Below are positions 10,358-22,320 of a stretch of DNA of 64,000 nucleotides, one piece after another. The stretch's first letter is position 1, and each line of letters starts with the position of its first letter. The translations under genes and the position numbers were made by a program. A model generated the notes under the pieces. The model was not told the DNA's origin. It made no database searches and saw only the letters and a list, made by a program, of their open reading frames with translations. Origin of the DNA: Dasyornis broadbenti (Eukaryota > Chordata > Aves > Passeriformes > Dasyornithidae); the NCBI GenBank assembly GCA_013397935.1, contig VZRN01006406.1, positions 1,054,001 through 1,118,000 on the forward strand, in the 5' to 3' direction.

Positions 10358-12960
10358 TCCTTCAAAAAGAAGTCCTTTTACTTCCTAAAGCTTTGTATAA
10401 CGTTGAGGTCAGACAAACCAGCCTTTAGTCACATAGATCATATTTTTCCTTCAAAAATATACTAAGCAGGTACTACACAAAAGGTGACAGGAACAGTGCC
10501 CCATCTGGAGCCAGATTCCCTACAAATTGGTTCTAGCAAAGCCACAGCAGAATAGCACCTAACCTCTATTACCTGCTTTTTCTACCTTTTAAAAAAAAAT
10601 GTTTGCACATTTTTACATTCTTTAATTCAAAAGAGGTTTGAAATTGGGCTTTAATAGTGTCAAAGTACAGACTCAGGGGTTTAGGAGTCAAGCAGACTCC
10701 TAAAGTTCCAGAAAAATAATGTAAGACCTGCATTTTCACAAGACTACTGGAAGCAAAATGTTGAATCTTTTCCTATGGCAGTTAGGAAATCTCTTCTCTA
10801 AGAGAGGCCAGAGAATTTCAAAATGCATAGACGCAGGTGATTAGAAATGAAAATAAAATTGTGAATATTACACGTGTTTTGTTTGGGTTTGATCCAGAGG
10901 CTTCTGGATGGTGCAGATAATGGGCCATTAGGTGTTCACAGCCTTCTGGCTGGAGATCTAATTTCTAAGCATTTCTATAGCCTTTGGTCACTCATGAAAA
11001 AGGACCTGGCTTTGAGGACCTGGTAGGTTCCCATGTGCCAAATTGATGTTATCAAGTTATCCATATTAACATTTTTTCTCTCTGTTTCCCCTCCTCTCTT
11101 CATCCTACACCAAAAGGAACTCCTTGTTCTTGCCTCAGCCGGGGCAGCTTTTTCACTTTTCTCCCTGAAACCTCATTTTCATGATGTTTTGCTCCCTCAG
11201 GATGACCAGATGTGACTGCAGTGCCAGCTTTTCACGGCTCTGGTCCGTGAGCAAGCCCCAAAGAGATCATGAACCCACAGACACGCAGTTTACGTGAGGG
11301 AGGATGATGGGGGCACAGGAGGGTAGGAGGCCATGAGCTGGGGGGGTTTCAGTCCCAGAAATGCTGTGGATTTTGCAGGTCATATCACATCTTCATGATT
11401 CTTTTTCACTTTCTCGTGCCTGAGAAAGACTCTATCATTCATTGCCTGCTCCTCTACTACTCCTTGGCTTGGCACAGCCCTTGGCCAGGGCTCTACATTC
11501 CCTCCTCCTCAGTTTTAGCATCCACTGGGAATGTTTCGGTAGCTACTGAGGCAGGCCTCCAAGCCAGGCTGTGCAGGTCTGCAGGAGGGTATTTTACCTT
11601 TTACACTACACACAAACAATAAAGATGGCGAGTTAATGAAAATTAAGAAAAATGAAGGAATTTCACTTGAGCTGTTCTAGGACCATCTTAAACAGCCTTG
11701 CATGGGCAATTTACCTCGTAGTGCTATTGGAAAAAAAGTAAAATGGTCACTGACTGGAATTAGAAGAGAAAGTAATGAAATTCAAACATGGCTATTACCA
11801 AAGAGAGACTCTAATAGGATACCAGAGTCCAGTTGAAAGTTCAGACAAATTTGAACTTAGTGGCAAAAGAATTCCCACTTAATTTTCTGTTTCACAAAAC
11901 ACTTTTATGAACCTAATAAGGAAATTTTAGCAAACCTGATTATGCAAGGGAAAACTCTTGTCATAATTATTCCAACTCAGAAATCAGATGCCAGCAAAGG
12001 GGGAAATTTCCCTCTCATTTATATTCTTGTTAAACCACTGAAATCAGAAGAGCTTCAGGAAAGTTTAAGACTTCCTTTGTAAAACTATATTGCTTGACAA
12101 TAACAGGGCTCATACTTAGATTTTGATGGTTCTCACATTATACTCAAATATTATTGACTGTTATTATTAAATGGACAAAAGATCTCTGGAGAAAAATCCC
12201 ATGTCAGGATTGAAGTTTTTCAAAGCAAAATGTATTTGTACATCTGGAAACAGAAATTAGAGCAGACAGTACTATTTCTACAGTAGAAAATATAAAATAT
12301 ATATGTATCATATGAAATACATAAATGTAGAATCTTGATCCTCTATGTCATTAAAAATAGCTACACTAAACATTAATGGCATGAAATTTCTTCACATCAC
12401 ATCAGATATTTCAAGGACTATTCTAGTAGCTAAAATATTGAGAGTTACTGCAATAAAGCGCATAAATAACATTGGGCATACAATGTGTTTTTGTTCAGTG
12501 GCTGTACTGCTCTTGACACAATAGAGCAGTCCCTGGAGAAGAACCCTGAAAGGACTGAGCTGGCCAAAGTAATTAACGCACATGATTGTTTTCTTTGAAA
12601 AGGAGAGGACAGAAAAAGCACATCTTCTGCTTTTGGACCCAGACCTGTATTCCTCATTGTGGTGTGTGGGAGAGACATCACTTGCAATCAGGCTGGTAAC
12701 ACTGGGTCCCTATTTGGCTCCAGATCAATGTTCCTTCATGCTTTCCTGCATTCAGCCATGCCAGATTCTGCCTGACACTGGCACAGGTAGGAGCAACTCA
12801 ATCGACTGCCGGGGAGTTGCTCTGTATTTACACAGGTGAGGCTGAGAGATTACTCATGTCACCATTTCTTTACCCCTTTGATAGGTATAATTTGGATTCC
12901 TCTGTCTTGAAATCCTATCTTGACAAACACTGGATTATCTCATCACTGACCTCATACGCG
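10358..12960. other. AT-rich single-copy DNA, nothing recognised
   Basis: Long AT-leaning stretch without exon, RNA gene or repeat that I can name. The first 100 bases could hold further unrecognisable upstream sequence of the LINE relic. The 12100-12470 part is especially AT-rich (for example TATAAAATATATATGTATCA near 12290) and open on neither strand for long. Confidence 0.45.
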
Positions 12961-14636
12961 AATGTAGCCCCTGCCTTGGTTGTGCCCTGAGTTTTCCTAT
13001 AGACACAAGAGACACGGCAGCGGCAATGGCACCACAGACGCTGCTGGCTGCCCACACCCACACCAGTGCCCACGGGGGCCCTGCTCTGCCTCCCAAACAG
13101 GCCAGTGGCTCCAGTTTGGAGCTGCCTCTCACATAGATGGTTCAAATCCTGCAGGATCTGTGAAGGCAGGAGCCCATCACTGGTGTAGGGCGTTGAGGCT
13201 CTTGTGTCCTGCACTCTGGGGAGGTTACAGTGCACTCTTTGCTGGGAAAGGCTGGGCCAGGCTCAGGAGGGAAATCTGGCAGAATAAATCCCCTTCACAG
13301 GGTGCTTCACGCTCCAGGGCCGTCCCTGCCATCCCCAACACCCTTTCAGTGTTCCTTTGCAGCAGCTACACCACACAGTGCCTCACACACATCTACAAGG
13401 ACGGAGGAAATCAGGCTTCAATATCAGGTAGCACCTTCCATGCTTGACAGGTGTCTACCACACTCTACACAGCTTCAGAGACTGCACTGCTCACATGAGC
13501 TTCCTGTCCCTTGCATATCCCACTGAACCTGACCAGAGCAGAGGTTCTGCATTACACCAAGAGTGACAGCGATTCTTTTCTTGTTTGGTGGGTTCACTCA
13601 AGTTAGAGTTGGGGAAATGTCTGAGAACCTGTTATTCAACTTCCCTGTGCAAACAGCACAGTCTGAATGGAGAGCCAGGCAGGCACTCCAAGGAGCTGCC
13701 TTTGCTTTCCTGAGGGACTACATCAGAGCTTGCTGCTGGACGTTGAGCCCTGCTAAAGCCATCAGTCTGGGCAGGGGTTAAAGATCCAGCTGGGACCACC
13801 AGGAGAGCAAGCAGGAGCCAGTAAGCAATGAGGCAGGAAGGGGGACAGTTGTTTGAGTCATCTGTGCAAAAATAATAGCAACTCTGAGGGAAAAAAACCA
13901 GGTAAATAGACATGGTGTGCGAGATAAACGGGGCCCTGGGGATGTTTGTTCCTGCGCTACCAGATCCATCATGCGTCCCCCAAAGGGTACTTCTGGGCAC
14001 TGGGGTTTTTTACTCATTTACTGCACCAAGGGGCTTTTGAAATCTCAGCAGGGAAACCAAGTAAAGAAAATGCATCTTTCTGGCAGTGGCTGTGAGTGGG
14101 AGGAGAGGGGATTAGAGGAGTGAGCCAAAGGTTAGAGACAGGGTGTGTGCCTGTGTGCGTGTGTCTGTGAGGCACATCAGGGTGCCTTTATCTTTAAACA
14201 CAGGCAGCTGAGGCCAAAATGCACCCCCCCAGAAGCTGCTCCTGCAACATCCTGGTCACAGTGGAGCTGGGACATTAGTTGCAGAAGAACAGGCTTCTTG
14301 GGACTGTTTTTCAGGTCTGTTTTATTCACAACATGAAAACATAGCTGGTTTCTGTGGTCTGAAGCTCCAGCTGGGAGCTGCTGCAAGAGGGGTTTGTGTA
14401 TTTTTGGAAAAATTCTCATGCAAGGAGGATATGGCCCCTCATCCCAGTAGGGATGAACTCCACAGCTTGTAGTGCATCTTCTGTGCCTCTCTTGGAGGCC
14501 ACAATCTTGAGTCAAGGTTATTTCTAAGACTCTGAAAATAGAGCAAGTACAGACACAGAAACTTAAATAAACTTCTTAAAAATTTTCAGAGCAGAGAAAA
14601 GGTCAGATTACAGGTGTAACTATGGACAACTTTTCC
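12961..14636. other. Single-copy DNA, GC-richer, with imperfect GT-rich run
   Basis: Compositionally richer in G+C than both flanks. An open frame of 155 codons (12980-13447, plus) is opposed by frames of 106 and 65 codons on the other strand and shows no domain, so I do not call it. An imperfect GT-rich run (GTGTGTGCCTGTGTGCGTGT) lies at about 14142-14169. No known transposon is recognised. Confidence 0.45.
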
Positions 14637-15798
14637 TTTTTTTTTTTCATTGTTTTAAGAACTCATGAAAGTGGAGAAATAATGAAACATTACTTCAATA
14701 CCCATAATGAATATAAAATAATTTCAAACAGATGTAAACAAACACCATTAGGTAATTAAAACCAGAGATAACTGACTGGCTAAATTCCTCTGGAGTCCAT
14801 TTCAGCTTTTGATAATACATTAATATTTTTGCATATGCAGAATTGAGAAATTCATCAGAGAGGGTGGAAAAAAGAAATTTGTTTTATCAATGAAAAAATG
14901 TGTGTTTATGCCAGAGTATCCCTGTAGCTTGTCTTAAAAGCAAAGCTTTATCATTCTGCCTATTTCCTCTTGGAAAGCCTCTGCTTGGTTTTCAAATACC
15001 ATTTTTCCCCAACTAATTTATTCATAAACACGTCCTGTGTCCTCAGCTGCTGTGGTGATGGGGAAGAGGTGGCAGCTTTGTACAGGCACGGTAAGGTTTT
15101 CTTCATGGGGAAGAAATAACTTTGTACAAAACCTGTATCTATGTGGAGATGTTTGTTTAGGACCAAATGTTGCCCTCCGTTGTATAAATCCCAAACGACT
15201 CTACTTCAGTCGGTGTAGTCAAATCCCTCTGGTCACTCCACAGGAAAACTGAGATTTTTGAGCTTTGGTGAATATTTGGTGTTCACAACCATAGATCCTG
15301 TGCTGGTGGATTTATGTGCCACTCTGAGCACCTGCTGCAGAATATAGATCATGAAAATTAAAAAGTGACATCTTGTGTGAGGTTTGTCCTGCCCCTGCCA
15401 ACAGATGTTTCCTCCAAACAGGCTGGGCTTTGCACCCAGCCCAGGCAATGTCCCTGCTGCTCCCTGGCTGCTGTGAAGCTGTCGCCAAACCCCTCCTTCA
15501 CCCTACAAGCAGGGCTGCACCCCACAGCCTCTCCCATGAGAGTCTGTGGTGTTCTCAGACAGAAGAGCCAGGGGACACGAAGATATTGTGCCTTCACAAT
15601 GTGGACATGTGTGACCACAAAGCACCAAACACCCCGCACGGTGTGGAGGCTACTCAGGCAGTTTTAGGCCCTTGCTATTCTGATTTTCAAGTTTATCAGC
15701 AAGACAGCAACAATACAAGCTTAACAAGGCTGAATTTCAGTGATCCTTTTTCAGTTCTCAGGCAAAGCTCACAAAGGAATTCACAAGGGCAGAGGATT
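14637..15798. other. AT-rich single-copy DNA with poly-T at its left edge
   Basis: Begins with a T12 run (14637-14648) and continues as AT-rich DNA to about 15000, then mixed composition. The 201-codon open frame that starts at 15373 extends into the MIR-like piece on the right; it has no domain and is most likely chance. Confidence 0.45.
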
Positions 15799-15850
15799 AT
15801 TCTTAGTTTACAAGTGGGGAAACTGAGGCACAGTGCTATAAAGCAGCCTC
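15799..15850 (-). mobile_element. MIR-like SINE fragment
   Basis: The plus strand carries TTAGTTTACAAGTGG followed directly by GGAAACTGAGGCACAGTG, a close match to the reverse complement of the MIR CORE/3' segment ('TTTACAGATGGGGAAACTGAGGCACAGAG'-type). Only about 50 bases are recognisable. This word set is among the best-preserved pieces of MIR relics. No tail or duplication can be assigned. Confidence 0.55.
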
Positions 15851-17559
15851 TCCACCGCCCTGCTCCTGGCCTGGCTGTTTACCTGTTTGCTTCTGTTACT
15901 GCTTCACTGAAAACCCCCTCACTGGGGCATGGCAGAACCCTCTTCCCTCCCTATTTGCACACTCTCTCCACAACTTGATCTTTCACTCCTGGAGTGCAGA
16001 GCTCCGTATACAGGACCAAATCATCAAAGAAACGCAAAGAGGCATCTCACTGATGCAAGGGACCTTTCAAAAGAGAGAGAACAGAAATAGAAGCGTGAGC
16101 TTCATCAGACAAGTGACTATTCCACCAAAGCACCGCAGCAGCAGCTGAGTAGAGAATAAAAGGAAGAACAGATTAAAGGAGATACTTGAATCCTGAAGAA
16201 AGGAGAGTTCTGCATAGCAAATTATTTGCAGGAGGGTGGCAAAAAAAAGGCAAAAGAATTATCTAGCAATATCTTGCTAAAGTTGCTGGAGAAGTAATAT
16301 TAACATAGGAATAGGAAAGTGTGGACAGAAGAGGCAATCAGGAGTTAGAGAAACAGCCAGGCATTGTGTGTTAAACCAGCGAGCATCTAAGTGGCCAATT
16401 TGGTGTTTCTGTGAAAGGTGAATAGCACAATGCATTATCTGTCACAAAGCAGGGAAATCACAGCAGTGTCGACTGGAGCAGTGCTTCAGGAAATTATTGA
16501 ACAAGCGAGAAACAACCTCTGATCATGGCATTCCAGGAGAGGAGTAAATCCCCAGAACTGCACACAGGGCTTACAGCAAGGTGGCCTGCAAATGTCTGAG
16601 CAGTAATCCATTGCTTAACAAATGGGAAAGCAGCAGGCAGCAATTGCTGCTCAGCAGAACTGCTCAGAGCAGGGAACCATCTCTGCCCGAGAGTCTCACA
16701 CAAAATCAGGCTCTGAAAGTACTGGTACTGAGAACCAGGCTGAGGAGAGTAAAATTGCTGAAGTGTGAAATCCTGTTGGAATTACTCAACAATCACACTG
16801 GAGACTGGCCCCAGCAGCTGGGTGTGCATCCTCAGATACATATTTTACCAGCCTTTAAGCAGGAAACATTCCCTGGGCCCAGCGAGCAGCATTGTGTAAG
16901 CAGCCTGTTTTGTTGGATTCTGGTTTGTTGCTGTTCAAGCTTGCAGTCAATCTTCAGTGATTTACTGAAGAGGATTGGGCACACCAGAAATCATTTAATT
17001 TCATCATCTCTACCAAAAGAATTCAATAGTTTACACCATCCATTGTTGTGAAAGATGATCAGTGAGTCTGGATTTCCCCTGCAGGCAATCACAAAGGATG
17101 CCTGACCTGTATCTCAGCGGAAAGCATAGTAAAGTCAGTGGTGTGGCCCCTGTTTGCGCCAGCAGGAGCAGTCTAAAGAAGAAAAAAGGTTTATTCTGGT
17201 GTCTTTGCTGATAACTGTCTTAGATATGTTCCAACTCTGCTGCTCCTCAATACCTCAGGACTAGACATTGTTGCCGTATGTGAAAGCTTTGATGTTTCTG
17301 AAAATTAGCTCTGCTTTAGGATATATTTGCTCTAGGTAACATCCTAACTGGCACGTATTAATTAACTGGCACATCTAGAAGTGCAGGAAAACCATAAGCT
17401 CTTGAAGACGGAAAGTTAGGGGAGAAAGGGTTAACTTTATTTTTGCCAGCAACTAGACATGCTCTGTTCCCCATCCGCCCCCATGAAGAATGAAATGCAG
17501 CAGATGTTTGATCCTGGTCTATCAGCCTCCATATAAATGAAGGTTGAATTAGTGCAGAA
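15851..17559. other. Single-copy DNA, nothing recognised
   Basis: No exon, RNA gene or named repeat. An open frame at 16581-17051 (156 codons, plus) is free of domains, Cys/Leu/Ser-rich in a way typical of random translation, and is not flanked by convincing splice sites. Confidence 0.45.
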
Positions 17560-17940
17560 GAAGGCAGAGTAATGTTTGCCAGAGAAGAGCGAGAAGATTC
17601 CCGACACCTGGGCAACTTAATGGTGGCAGATGGCAAAAGCTGAAGGCAACGAGAAGGAGCGATGTGCACCAGCTGCTGGTGCACAAATGGGGAGTAGAAA
17701 GGCCTCCAGTGAAATGGCACAGGAAGAATTTAACACCAGCACTTCTGCAAGAGTGATAGGGTGAATATGCAAAGAGGAGCCTGTGTTATAACTCAGAGAA
17801 CTATCGTCGAAAGTACCCGATGGATTGTCAACCAAAGAGATTCTCACAGCAAGAAGCCATCTATTTGCATCAAATACTGTCAGTCTGCAAAGCAGCAGCT
17901 TCTGGGTCATTTAACAACACTCCAGATGTAGTTATTTTCT
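17560..17940. promoter_or_regulatory. Candidate regulatory element with 21-bp palindrome, octamer site and retained CpGs
   Basis: Single-copy block that stands out by content. At 17664-17684 there is a perfect inverted repeat: arm GTGCACCAGC, one central T, arm GCTGGTGCAC; it holds a CAGCTG E-box and is bounded on each side by ApaLI-type GTGCAC words. At 17863-17870 lies ATTTGCAT, an exact POU octamer (reverse orientation), followed by CAAATACTG. Several CpGs are kept close together near 17804-17818 (ATCGTCGAAAGTACCCGATG), rare for this CpG-poor region. The frames through it (for example minus 17617-17910) have no domain. Interpretation as a conserved enhancer is inference; an untranslated exon or lncRNA exon is an alternative. 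Confidence 0.35.
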
Positions 17941-20900
17941 CTTAGGCAAGCGACTCAAAAAGAGCTGTGCAGGAAAAAGGCAGAGCTGGCATATAAAGGG
18001 GGACAATCAAGCAGCATGTGGAAGCGATTAGCCAGTCACTGTGCTGTAACTCAGTTAAATGAACACTTGGGTGTCGTGTGGTTCTCAACACAAGAGGCTC
18101 TGCAAGACTGGTCAAACACAGGGTTGCATTCACACTGGTGCTGCCTGTTCTGGGACAGGAAAAAGAAGGGAAACCAGGGAGAGCTGTAAACGTAGGGACT
18201 GACATCAACAGGGTTTCTTGGTATTTTTTTCATTTAAATGACAGAGGTGAGATTAATGTTTGTTGCCAAAATAATTGTTAGGAATTTATCTTCCCCTGCA
18301 CTGGAATCATCCTTTTTGGGGAATAGCTGCCCTCTGGAAAACTCAAGTCTGAGTTCAGGCTCCACAGTGCCCAAAAGTATTTTGACATGTATGACAGAAT
18401 TTGGCCCTTTCTGGAGGATCCTTTTTCCTGTTAGACCGATTTTCACTGACACTGTGGTTATACAACCTGAACACAACCTGTTACCTGTGGTGCATGTCAC
18501 ACCTGCAGCCCTGCCAGGCTAATGCTGCACCAAGCACTGACACAGACACCCAGCATGGAAGAGCCATTGACAGATCATTCCTGCAATTCCTTTAATCCAC
18601 GATTCACACCAAGTATTTATGGATTAGTGAGACTACCTGCTGCTGTTTCAAAAAAACTCAGCAAGTGGGTAGAAGGAATGTTGCCTGATAGGTATGCAAC
18701 TGCAAAATATACTCATGCTGTTCCTAAAGAATTTGTGACTGCGGGAGGAGAAAAGGGTTTTGTATGTGCAACCTGAAGCTTTAATTATATCCTGCCCTTT
18801 CCATTGCAATTAGAAATGGGTATTTGTAACTGATAGTTACACTTTCTAGTTACATGTCTGTCAAATTCCTGCTATAATGAGGATGATTCATAATGAAATT
18901 ATGCGTTAGTTGCTCTGTTCATTATATTATTTGGCTTACAGTCAGCCTGCAAACTACAAATCTCCTGAATTCCTCCTGTCCTTCACCCTCCTTGGCCATT
19001 TCCTAAGTAAATACTGGTCAGAAACCGACAAAGGCACTTTAAATTGTTGCAACTCCTTTGCAAGCAAAGGGTTTTCTCAAAGAGGCCCCACTGCTGTACA
19101 GCTGAGCAGCAATCTCCTCTGCTACAGAATAGGATTTTCCTGATGGAGGGCAGAGGGAAAGCACGTGAGCCCTCAGCTTCCCTGGGCAATCCTACTTTGC
19201 AAAATTCTTGCAGTCCAGGAAGACAGAAAATTGCTGTACCTGATCAGATCACCACTCCACTGCTCCCTGTAGCTTCTTTCCAGCAAGGAGCAGATTGATG
19301 TGCCAGAAAAATGCAACAGCAGCAGAGCCACAGTAAGGACAGGGAGCACACCAGTCCCATCACTGATGGCAGCTGCCATTGCTGCTCAGTGATTAGAAAA
19401 AGCCTGAGGAAAGGCGGAGTATCATGGAATGTCTCCCTAAGACTGGACCATGCTGAACTGATCAGCCCCCAGAAGATCTTTCTGGCCATTCCCTGTTAGC
19501 CTACCCTGCACACCTTGAACAGTTTATTCCCCCCTTCAATTACCACACGAGGTGAGAACCTCTCCTCTCCATTCAGTCACGCAGCTCTCACAGGCAGCTG
19601 TCACCTGCTGGCCCCCAAGTCTGAGTGACTTTAACTTGTTGTGGAGGATTGAGGCCTTTGGGATCACCCTGGCAGAGCGGTCCATAAGGGAGGGGGAGCT
19701 GAGATAATCATCCATGTTTTATGAGTCTCCTTATACTCAGAATACATAACTGGGGAACTGTGAATGTGGGTGGCAACTACCACCTGCTTTAACTTGTCAT
19801 TGAACACTCTTGTGTCCAGTCCAGTATTGAAATCTCTCAAAGGATTGTCAACAAAGTCAGGACACTTAGACTTGGTTATCTCCAGTCAGAATCTTATGTC
19901 TCTTGAGCTGCTATGTCATCCCTCTTACAAACCCACAGCACTGTGAGACCCTTAGTGAGTGAGACAGAAGTATATTGCTCAGGACACAGAGAACTTTTCT
20001 TTTTTTCTCTTATTCTGCCTTAAGGTGAATGAAGGGCATATGAAAGATGCAAGATAGGTGACGGAAAAAAATTCTTTAAATTATTCAGAAAGCTGGTATT
20101 GTTCAGTCAGCCCTGCTATCAGCCAGCATGTAGTTGCCCACCCTGAGATTCCTGCCTACAAAATTCTAAGTCCCCTTTGCTGCCACCGTTTCTGGGAGAA
20201 GCTTAAGGTGCTAATAATACCCCACTGTAAACTGAGAAACAAAACTGGAGCCTTGAGCCCTCCCCTGCAGCTCACTGACTGTGCAAGGAGTGTGGATGAA
20301 GAGGGGAAGGGAGGATGTCCAAGAGCAACGGCAAGCACGGGCATGGGGAAGCACAGAGTGTAAAGGCAGCTCTGTTAGCAGCAGCATTGATTCAGAAGCT
20401 AACATCGTGCTGGTGATCCCTCCAGATGTCCCCATCAGCATCTATGGCAGGCTTGCAGCAGCAACAAGCTTGCTCTCACTCATGGTTTCAGTGAAGGCCA
20501 ATGCAGGAGGAGGAGAGACCAGGGGCCCACACTAGGCACAAACACTGACATGCTGTTTGGGAAAGCAAATCTGCCACTAGTGCTATCCTAACCCTTTCAT
20601 TCCAAGGTGTGCGGCAGCCACAGCTGGAGTTTCACTGTGATCTGCTTTCCCCCTCAATCTCTCCCAGCACCATTCATTTCTGATGTCTCCATGCCTGGTA
20701 TTTTTATTTAGAGCAAAGGGCTCTGAACTGGGTGGGACTGAAAAAACAGGCAGGTGTGGAACAAGCACTGAAAGAACTCCCCACCTGCTCTCTTCCAGCC
20801 TGCCTTGGCTGCAGGGTGCCTCTCCAGTCCTTCAGTCCATGTGTGCCACATCTGTGCTGGTGGCTCTTAGTTTTGTCCACTAGGGACCACACTGTGATCA

Positions 20901-21360
20901 GCAACACCAAAGAGACAGCTGATGTTATCAAGCCTTGCTGCATCTTGACCTGGGCTGGTCATTACCTGACAACCAAGAAGAAAGAGGCTCCAAGATCTCA
21001 GCAGAGCACTGATATCCCTGACCTGGGATTTGGCGATTAGCACAGTTTTACTGAAAACAGCAGTGTTCTGTAGCCTCTCTCACCACTACTCTTCCCCACA
21101 TCATGGGCGCTTTGAATCCCGTGCATTGCTCTCTTTTCTTCTGCCCACCATTACCCCAGGTGCTGCTTACTCAGAAATTTAGATTGCAGGTCCCTGCCAT
21201 CTACAAACAGTATTTTGCCTTTTGAGAAGCGCAGTGAACATCTGTGACTCTGTGCACACAAACCACAGCACGGTCCCTGCATCCCCCTCGCTCTCTTTAT
21301 GCCACAGCTGCCTTACAGAGTTTTAAGAACTTTCAGCTTCCAATCACTACTTCCACCAAG
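17941..21360. other. Single-copy DNA, nothing recognised
   Basis: No exon or repeat family recognised. An AT-rich patch at 18780-18930 contains a small stem (GTAACT, loop GAT, AGTTAC, near 18827-18841) and CATAATGAAATTATGCG near 18890. Open frames of up to about 100 codons occur on both strands with no domains. Confidence 0.45.
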
Positions 21361-22320
21361 TCCTGCGCCAGCCTCAGCTTGCGGCGGGGGCGGATGCTGC
21401 CGGTTCCTCTCGCCGTTCGCATCAGCCAGGAGAGCTACGGCACCTTCCATTCCCGGGAGGGATTTTCTCTTTGGTTTCAAAACAATGTGTGAAAGCCTGC
21501 TCTGCAGAAACAGTAGCCTCAGTGAGTTTAAGGATGACTGAAGCTATTTCCTCTCCCGGGGAGGTTTAAGAACTACGGAGGGATGAATGGAGTTAGACCT
21601 ATCGCTGCATTCCTAGCAGCCATCCTATTACAGCCCTGAATAAAAGCAGGAATGGCATGTCTAGCCTAGGTTAATAAACCCTACGGAGTGCATGCCTAAA
21701 AGCGCCACGAAACAGCCTTAAGTCAGCTGGAGAAAACTAATTTCAAGCATGGCTGTCTAGTGTGCCTGTCATTCCTATTGTCCTTCCAAACTATTTCAGA
21801 CATTTTGAGCGGGGAGTACTAAGCGATGAGTTAGCAGGGGTTGTGACATTAATGGTCCAAAAAGGTTTAAGCACCAGGAAGGGACGATGACAGCACTTAA
21901 CAACCGGTGGCAGTTCGGAGGATTCCGCTGGATCTCTGTTTGTTAATAATTAGGCTTCGCCTCGGAGGAAGATGTGACAACTATCGGAGGTAGGATTTGC
22001 ATGGGAAACAAAGGGAGCTGTTGCTGTTTGGTGCCCGCTGTTTGTGCCTTGCTCCGCGGCTTTCCGAGCGCTGCCAGGTGCGGCGGCAGCGCTGGGGAGG
22101 GTTCTCTGGGATGGGGGAAGAGCCGGGGCTGGGAATACTGTGGATAGTCCTGTGTTTTATGGCAGAAATGCCTCGAGGACAAACTGGCTCAAACCTCGCT
22201 GCCTGCTGAGTGTGCATTCCACGTTGTTCTTCCCACGGAGTAAAATGCATAGAGGTCATGCAAGAAAACACTTTACTCCTTTTCTACCGAGCCAGCCGGG
22301 CTGGTTCTGAGATGGGCGAA
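21361..22320. promoter_or_regulatory. CpG-rich patch: possible promoter / first exon / CpG-island enhancer
   Basis: The only CpG-dense stretch in the window: about 40 CpG in roughly 950 bases by hand count, against about one per 100 bases or fewer around it. Two hot spots are seen: 21361-21440 (including CTTGCGGCGGGGGCGG and TCTCGCCGTTCGC) and 22045-22100 (CTCCGCGGCTTTCCGAGCG, then GTGCGGCGGCAGCGC). Between them lies AT-leaning DNA such as TTTGTTAATAATTAGGC near 21938. At 21995-22002 ATTTGCAT (POU octamer) sits four bases upstream of AACAAAGGG (SOX-like, 22007-22015). A donor-like CGG|GTGAGG occurs at about 22484-22490, so a non-coding first exon on the plus strand is conceivable. No TATA box and no coding start with a credible protein is seen. 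Orientation is unresolved. Confidence 0.45.

Noticed and set aside
12980..13447. 155-codon open frame, plus
   Set aside because: Opposed by sizeable frames on the other strand over the same GC-richer DNA; no domain.
15373..15978. Longest open frame in the window (201 codons, plus)
   Set aside because: No domain, no plausible splice or promoter context, random-looking composition, a long opposing frame over the same bases, and it runs through a MIR-like SINE fragment.
16581..17051. 156-codon open frame, plus
   Set aside because: No recognisable motif or homology by eye and no flanking splice or promoter signals; length is within chance expectation for 64 kb.
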